Made by a program: the position numbers and the translations under genes. The notes below the pieces were generated by a model. The model worked only from the letters and a program-made list of their open reading frames with translations, searched no databases and was not told the origin of the DNA. Of a DNA stretch of 64,000 nt, positions 60,070 through 64,000 are shown piece after piece (the stretch's first letter is position 1; each line of letters starts with the position of its first letter). Source of the stretch: Gonatopus flavifemur (lineage: Eukaryota > Arthropoda > Insecta > Hymenoptera > Dryinidae); NCBI GenBank assembly GCA_018340375.1, contig JAFFJZ010000001.1, forward strand, positions 43,516,001 through 43,580,000, given 5' to 3'.

Positions 60070-61849
60070 TACATTGTATGCAGTCCCGCCGATCATCCAA
60101 CGAATGCTGCGTGTATCGATGAAGCGGGAAGAATGTATGTAAAGTTGAGTATCTTCCATTGGATATATTCACAATAATGATTCAATTTTTTTTTCATGCT
60201 GGTCAAGATGTTATTGCTCAATCTCAACCAATTCTTCTGTTATGAAACTGAGTGTGAAAACCCAAAACAAAGATGAATTGGATTGATCTAAAATCATGGT
60301 CCGTAACACGTTTTCTTCTGTTGAAGAAAATTATGTGATCGGTTGAATTTTTCTTCTGAGTCAATAAGTATGGAAGGATGAACGAAAAACGTGATACCAC
60401 CAATTAGAAACTAGACCAGGGTTTTCAGATATCGTTAGCAATCGCTTCAACTCATCTCTGCTCAAAGTAACCGTAGAGAAATTTTTAATAGAATTTTCAC
60501 ACCATTAAACCAAACAACATATTGGGAAATAATTGTCCGTAGATTCAATTCCATCTCAGACTATTACTGTGAAAAATTTAATGAAACAGAAATGATTTCA
60601 GAAGCAACAGTTGTTTATATTGGGGAATATAAGTTTGTCAATGTATTCGATGAGTTTGTAGCTTTTCAGAGATTCAATTTCATCAAGAGTTCTATGATCT
60701 AATGAACTCGATCACGCAACGATGGAAGGATTTTCCATAAGTTGGAAGTTTGGAAAGAGTTCTTTGTTAGGTGTATAAAAGTTTTGTAATTTCCTTCGGA
60801 TAAGTTTCAGTTTATTCTATTATTTGAGATAGAGTGAAAAACAAAAACTGTTGCCTGTGAGTTCGATGATTTTGCTTAGTTTTGGTGACTTCAAGCTGTC
60901 ACGTAAACTTCACAACGATTTATTTCTACTTTGCATGGAGAATCGAATAATGCGTGCAACTTCTGATATCGCAAGAGACAGATATCAAAAATAGATATCG
61001 AAAGGATTCGGTATCAGTCACGAATCAAAGGTAGTTATTTATTATCTCGTAACATCGTAATCGTGTTCACATTCGCGCAACGCCTCCGTAAAAAACGTGA
61101 AACATGATTTGTTATGTATCCTCCTCTGTGTGGAAGACAAATACATTTGTCTTGATCAAGTATACGTTCACTTGGAAGCGTTGTATTTCTAAGTACGAAC
61201 ATTGTGTACAGATTTACAATGTCTAGATAGAAGTAAATATATACCGACAGTATGAATTTGTACGAAGCACGGGATGCAATAAATTCAATAAATCTGATAT
61301 ATTTATCTCCATCAGCCATCTGGAGGAAAACTTCACCGTCTTGGAACATCATTCATCATTTCACTGTTTTTTGTTCTTGCAAATAATTGTGGATTCGATT
61401 AGTCTCAATTTAGAGGGATTTTTGCGAGTATATAAATTCATCTTTGTATCATCGTATGGTTCGTTCATCGTTAATGTTGCGAAAATGTATAGCAAGTATT
61501 GAGAAATCTTATAGAGGCATACTCACGAAATGCAGAAGAATTGTTTGAGAATTCCACGCGAATAATGATTTATGATTCTTCGATGAAGAATTTTACATAA
61601 ATTATTTAACAAATCAAAGAAGAATCTCTTAACATAACATCCAATTAGGAGGATTCATGTGTAAGAACTATGAAGATATCATAAAACATTCTCCTGTGCA
61701 AAAAATGTTATATAATTAATATGCAATTTTCATATAAATTTGATTGAATTTGAAATATGCAATAATTGGACGAATGGATATTCTTCATTGAAATTGTAAA
61801 GGTTACAAATCAAAGGCCAATTGGCCAACTGGCCAGTATGGCAACGTTA
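60070..61849. other. No supported gene
   Basis: The minus-strand frame at 61,035-61,352 (105 codons) is unfamiliar. Just before the next element 'ggccaattggccaactggcc' (61,815-61,834) is a small palindromic run. Confidence 0.35.
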
Positions 61850-62124
61850 CACTGAAAGAAGAGTCATTTGGAAGTTCAATAAACAGTACTATATTTGTTC
61901 GATGAATCTGAATATTACTGAACTCTCAGCGATCTTTCATACTTCCTTTCATTACTGAGTTGTATGATATGATAACGTTTGCAGAAAACTCAGTAATGAG
62001 AAGCAAAATTTCAGTAATGTTTCTTGAAGTTTCATGAAAGATCGCTGAAAGTTCAGTAATATTCAGATTCATCGAACAAATATAGTACTGTTTACTGAAC
62101 TTCCAAATGCCACTTTTCTCAGCG
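61850..62124. mobile_element. CACTGAAAG-ended MITE with long arms
   Basis: The arms are about 90 bp: 'catttggaagttcaataaac', 'agtactatatttgttcgatg', 'aatctgaatattactgaact' and 'gcgatctttcat' have complements in the right half in reverse order. The ends are CACTGAAAGAAGAG and CTTTTCTCAGCG. TA lies on both sides. It is one of the best-preserved palindromes of the group, 275 bp. Confidence 0.85.
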
Positions 62125-62249
62125 TATTTGCGCGTAGTGCGCTCTACTGATCAACATATAATATACAATAACACTGGTCAACAGCCATTCGGGATCATGA
62201 AGTTCAGACGCTGATTCGAAGTGAGTATGATGTGTTGAATACGAAAATA

Positions 62250-62369
62250 CCCGAGTGGAAAAATTTTCAAAATTGTATAAAATTTATATCGAATGTAATC
62301 CGAATTATATATAAATTATATTGAATTATATAAAAATTATATATAATTTTGAAAATTTTTCCACTCGGG
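62250..62369. mobile_element. 120-bp CCCGAGTGG MITE, copy 1
   Basis: CCCGAGTGGAAAAATTTTCA and its exact complement form the ends, and TA lies on both sides. The centre is 'tataaaattatatc'-type sequence. It is almost identical to 62,948-63,067 and of the same length. The two differ mainly at 'gaatgtaatccg' against 'gaattatatct'. Confidence 0.9.
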
Positions 62370-62374
62370 TAAAG

Positions 62375-62500
62375 TCACATTTCTTGAATTAGTTTGTCTT
62401 TTTATAATGTTTTGTATATAAAATTCATCAATTATATAGAAATGATATTAAATTATAAGTGAACAATTATTAAGATTGAACTAATTCAAGAAATTTGACA
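62375..62500. repeat. Palindromic repeat with AATTTCTTGAATTAG arms
   Basis: 'gtcacatttcttgaattag' and 'actaattcaagaaatttgac' are inverted around about 85 bp of A+T-rich sequence. It follows the 120-bp MITE by five bases. It may be a separate small element or a target into which the MITE went. Confidence 0.5.
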
Positions 62501-62774
62501 TTGTTTCCATATTCAGCACATCAAAAACATCCCACATCAGTTCCCAAACCTCGGAATACTGAAAAAAATGTTGATTTTGTTGTCCTGTGCAATTGTATAC
62601 ATAAATTTCATATGCTTACAAAGATAAAATCACATATAAATTTGGTAGAAATCGTATCAAGCAGTTCACTGGCCCATATCAGTGGAGGGGAAGCCAGTCT
62701 GCTTCGATAACGCCAGGTGAGGGGTGAAAGAGGGCCTAGAAGGATTTGGATTTGGGAAACCTCTTTGTTATGTG

Positions 62775-63188
62775 CACTGAGAACCCAATTCCTTAGATTA
62801 AAAGATAATTTTCTTTGCCCTCATTCTAATAAATCTTTTTTTCAATGGATAAGAATTCAGTTCAATGAAGAAAAGTTTCATCAAACTACAACCAAGAATT
62901 TTCAAATTGGAACAAAAACATATTCTTTCCTAAATTCGAAGAATATACTCGAGTGGAAAAATTTTCAAAATTGTATAAAATTTATATCGAATTATATCTA
63001 AATTATATATAAATTATATTGAATTATATAAAAATTATATATAATTTTGAAAATTTTTCCACTCGGGTAATTTCAATTCAATGGAAAATTTTTCCATTTC
63101 AATGAATAATGTTTTTCATTGAAAACAAGATTTATCAGAATGAGGGCAGAGAAATTTTCTTTGAACCTAAGAAATTGGGTCCTCAGTG
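62775..63188. mobile_element. CACTGAG-ended element carrying the 120-bp MITE
   Basis: The ends are CACTGAGAACCCAATTCC and, on the other strand, CACTGAGGACCCAATTTC. The arms continue through 'ttagattaaaagataatttt' / 'ttctttgaacctaag' and 'gccctcattctaataaatct' / 'gatttatcagaatgagggc'. TG lies on both sides. The MITE at 62,948-63,067 is in the middle. Without it the host is about 290 bp. Confidence 0.85.
62948..63067. mobile_element. 120-bp CCCGAGTGG MITE, copy 2, nested
   Basis: The same sequence and length as 62,250-62,369, with one change at the left end (CTCGAG). TA lies on both sides (62,946-62,947 and 63,068-63,069). It landed inside the 62,775-63,188 element. The near identity of the two copies 700 bp apart suggests recent or local movement. 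Confidence 0.9.
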
Positions 63189-63200
63189 TGTGATTTTGAT

Positions 63201-63343
63201 CAGGGACTGGAACGTTATTCACTTACGTTACTCATTATATATAAAATCTATGTAATAAATTTATAATTTGTGTACAATATATATATTATTATATACATTT
63301 TATATATAATGAGTAACGTAAGTGAATAACGTTCCAGTCCCTG
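63201..63343. mobile_element. hAT-type MITE, young copy
   Basis: The terminal inverted repeats are 47 bp and identical by base-by-base reading, starting CAGGGACTGGAACGTTATTC. They are flanked by the identical 8-mer ATTTTGAT (63,193-63,200 and 63,344-63,351). It is 143 bp with a TA-rich centre. It is the same family as 13,179-13,318. Perfect arms plus a perfect duplication mean the insertion is recent. An active hAT transposase must have been present elsewhere in the genome; the relic at 51.5 kb has different ends. Confidence 0.95.
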
Positions 63344-63512
63344 ATTTTGATACGATATCACGTTGAGAGATCCTTTTCCATCCCATTGTTCGATCTGTAA
63401 ACAATCAATATTTTTGTGTAAAGAAATTTCAAGGTAAAACAAATTTTCTCTCGTAGGTTTTCAGCGTTGTAGGCACGAATGATATTTTCCAATACCCATA
63501 CTTTTTTTATAG

Positions 63513-63767
63513 TGACCTCTGGCGGAGAAATTTTGTTAAATTTTTTTCACTTTTGATACAACAATAGTATTTTAATAAAATCCAATAAAAATTCTCAAAC
63601 TCCAACGAAATTCAATGGAATTCAACGAATTTCACTAAAAGTTACTGAATTTTGTGAACAATAATTATTGAATCCTACCGAAATTTGGTTGAATTGAATT
63701 GAATTTTGCTAATTTTCGGTGAAAATCGAGTGTGCCAAGAGTGAACGAAATTTTCCCGCCAGAGACA
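63513..63767. mobile_element. CTCTGGCGG-ended palindromic MITE
   Basis: 'cctctggcggagaaatttt' and 'gaaattttcccgccagagac' are the inverted ends. The interior has repeated 'tccaacgaaattcaatgg', 'attcaacgaatttcac' and 'gaattgaattgaat' words. No clear target duplication was found. It is about 255 bp and non-coding. Confidence 0.6.
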
Positions 63768-64000
63768 ATATTGAGTCTCTATGGATTCTTATGAAATATC
63801 TGTTGAACTCGGGTGCACATTTTATAGAAAAAGATTCACACTATTCATATCGTCCAGTCTTGCTTCGTGGTGCAACCATCGAAATATATTTTTTGAAACT
63901 TCTCATTGAATGTATTCATTGCTCGATTCATGTACTTCATTATCTGTTTTGTTTATTCTGGTTTCTTGATGGTTGTTTTGAAGGAGTTTTATTGTTCAAT

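Noticed and set aside
1..64000. CRISPR arrays, bacterial operons, integrated virus or prophage genes
   Set aside because: No regularly spaced identical repeats, no ribosome-binding-site and gene series, and no viral proteins among the open frames. The sequence is eukaryotic non-coding DNA.

Overview
This is an A+T-rich eukaryotic window, most probably insect nuclear DNA. It has no recognisable intact protein-coding gene. No open frame exceeds about 150 codons, no operon-like spacing or bacterial signals exist, and the only protein homology I recognise is the C-terminal end of a decayed hAT transposase. The insect call rests on the mix of DNA elements: hAT ends with 8-bp duplications, TTAA-flanked piggyBac-like ends, TTA-flanked Harbinger-like ends, and many short palindromic elements ending in CACTG or CACGG. 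A parasitoid hymenopteran would fit but cannot be shown from this sequence. The window is best read as a gene desert or the inside of a very long intron.

What fills it is a dense set of non-autonomous, palindromic transposable elements, found here by matching arms on opposite strands. (1) CACTG/CACGG-ended elements, about 16 copies in several subfamilies, with 2-bp target duplications (TA, TG, CA, TT, AA): 3.5, 9.7, 15.7, 18.1, 27.2, 27.5, 28.6, 31.8, 36.5, 38.0, 45.9 (two, nested), 58.0, 59.8, 61.9 and 62.8 kb. (2) hAT-type elements: a 2.2-kb degraded transposon at 51.5-53.6 kb, two related MITEs at 13.2 and 63.2 kb with 8-bp duplications, a TAGTGATG-ended MITE nested in the big hAT and again at 16.4 kb, and a TAGAGATGGGCG-type element at 56.4 kb. 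(3) Two copies of a 255-bp TTAA-flanked MITE at 15.3 and 33.9 kb. (4) A CCC-RRGTGG-ended family at 5.1, 29.9, 54.6, 62.2 and 62.9 kb. (5) A 1.85-kb foldback element at 24.3-26.1 kb with two extra insertions in only one arm. (6) A probable solo LTR at 13.4-13.8 kb.

Layout: 0-12 kb is mostly featureless, with a degenerate CCAATG/TTGGC repeat block at 5.3-6.0 kb. 12-19 kb is rich in elements (purine tract plus MITE, hAT MITE, solo LTR, TTAA MITE, TTGGC blocks). 24-26 kb holds the foldback element, and 27-39 kb a further run of MITEs, including one inserted into a tRNA-derived sequence. 39-45 kb is nearly empty. 45.9-46.4 kb is a nested MITE pair, and 47.6-49.3 kb is CpG-richer and might hold a promoter or 5' UTR. 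51.5-53.7 kb is the hAT relic, 57.4-58.6 kb another CpG-richer block split by a MITE, and 61.8-63.8 kb a tight MITE cluster.

Several insertions can be read against an intact copy of their target (foldback arm against arm; tRNA-like sequence rejoined across a MITE; hAT end repeated around a MITE), so this desert records the order in which families moved. Identities and boundaries come from reading by eye; no database search or alignment program was run.
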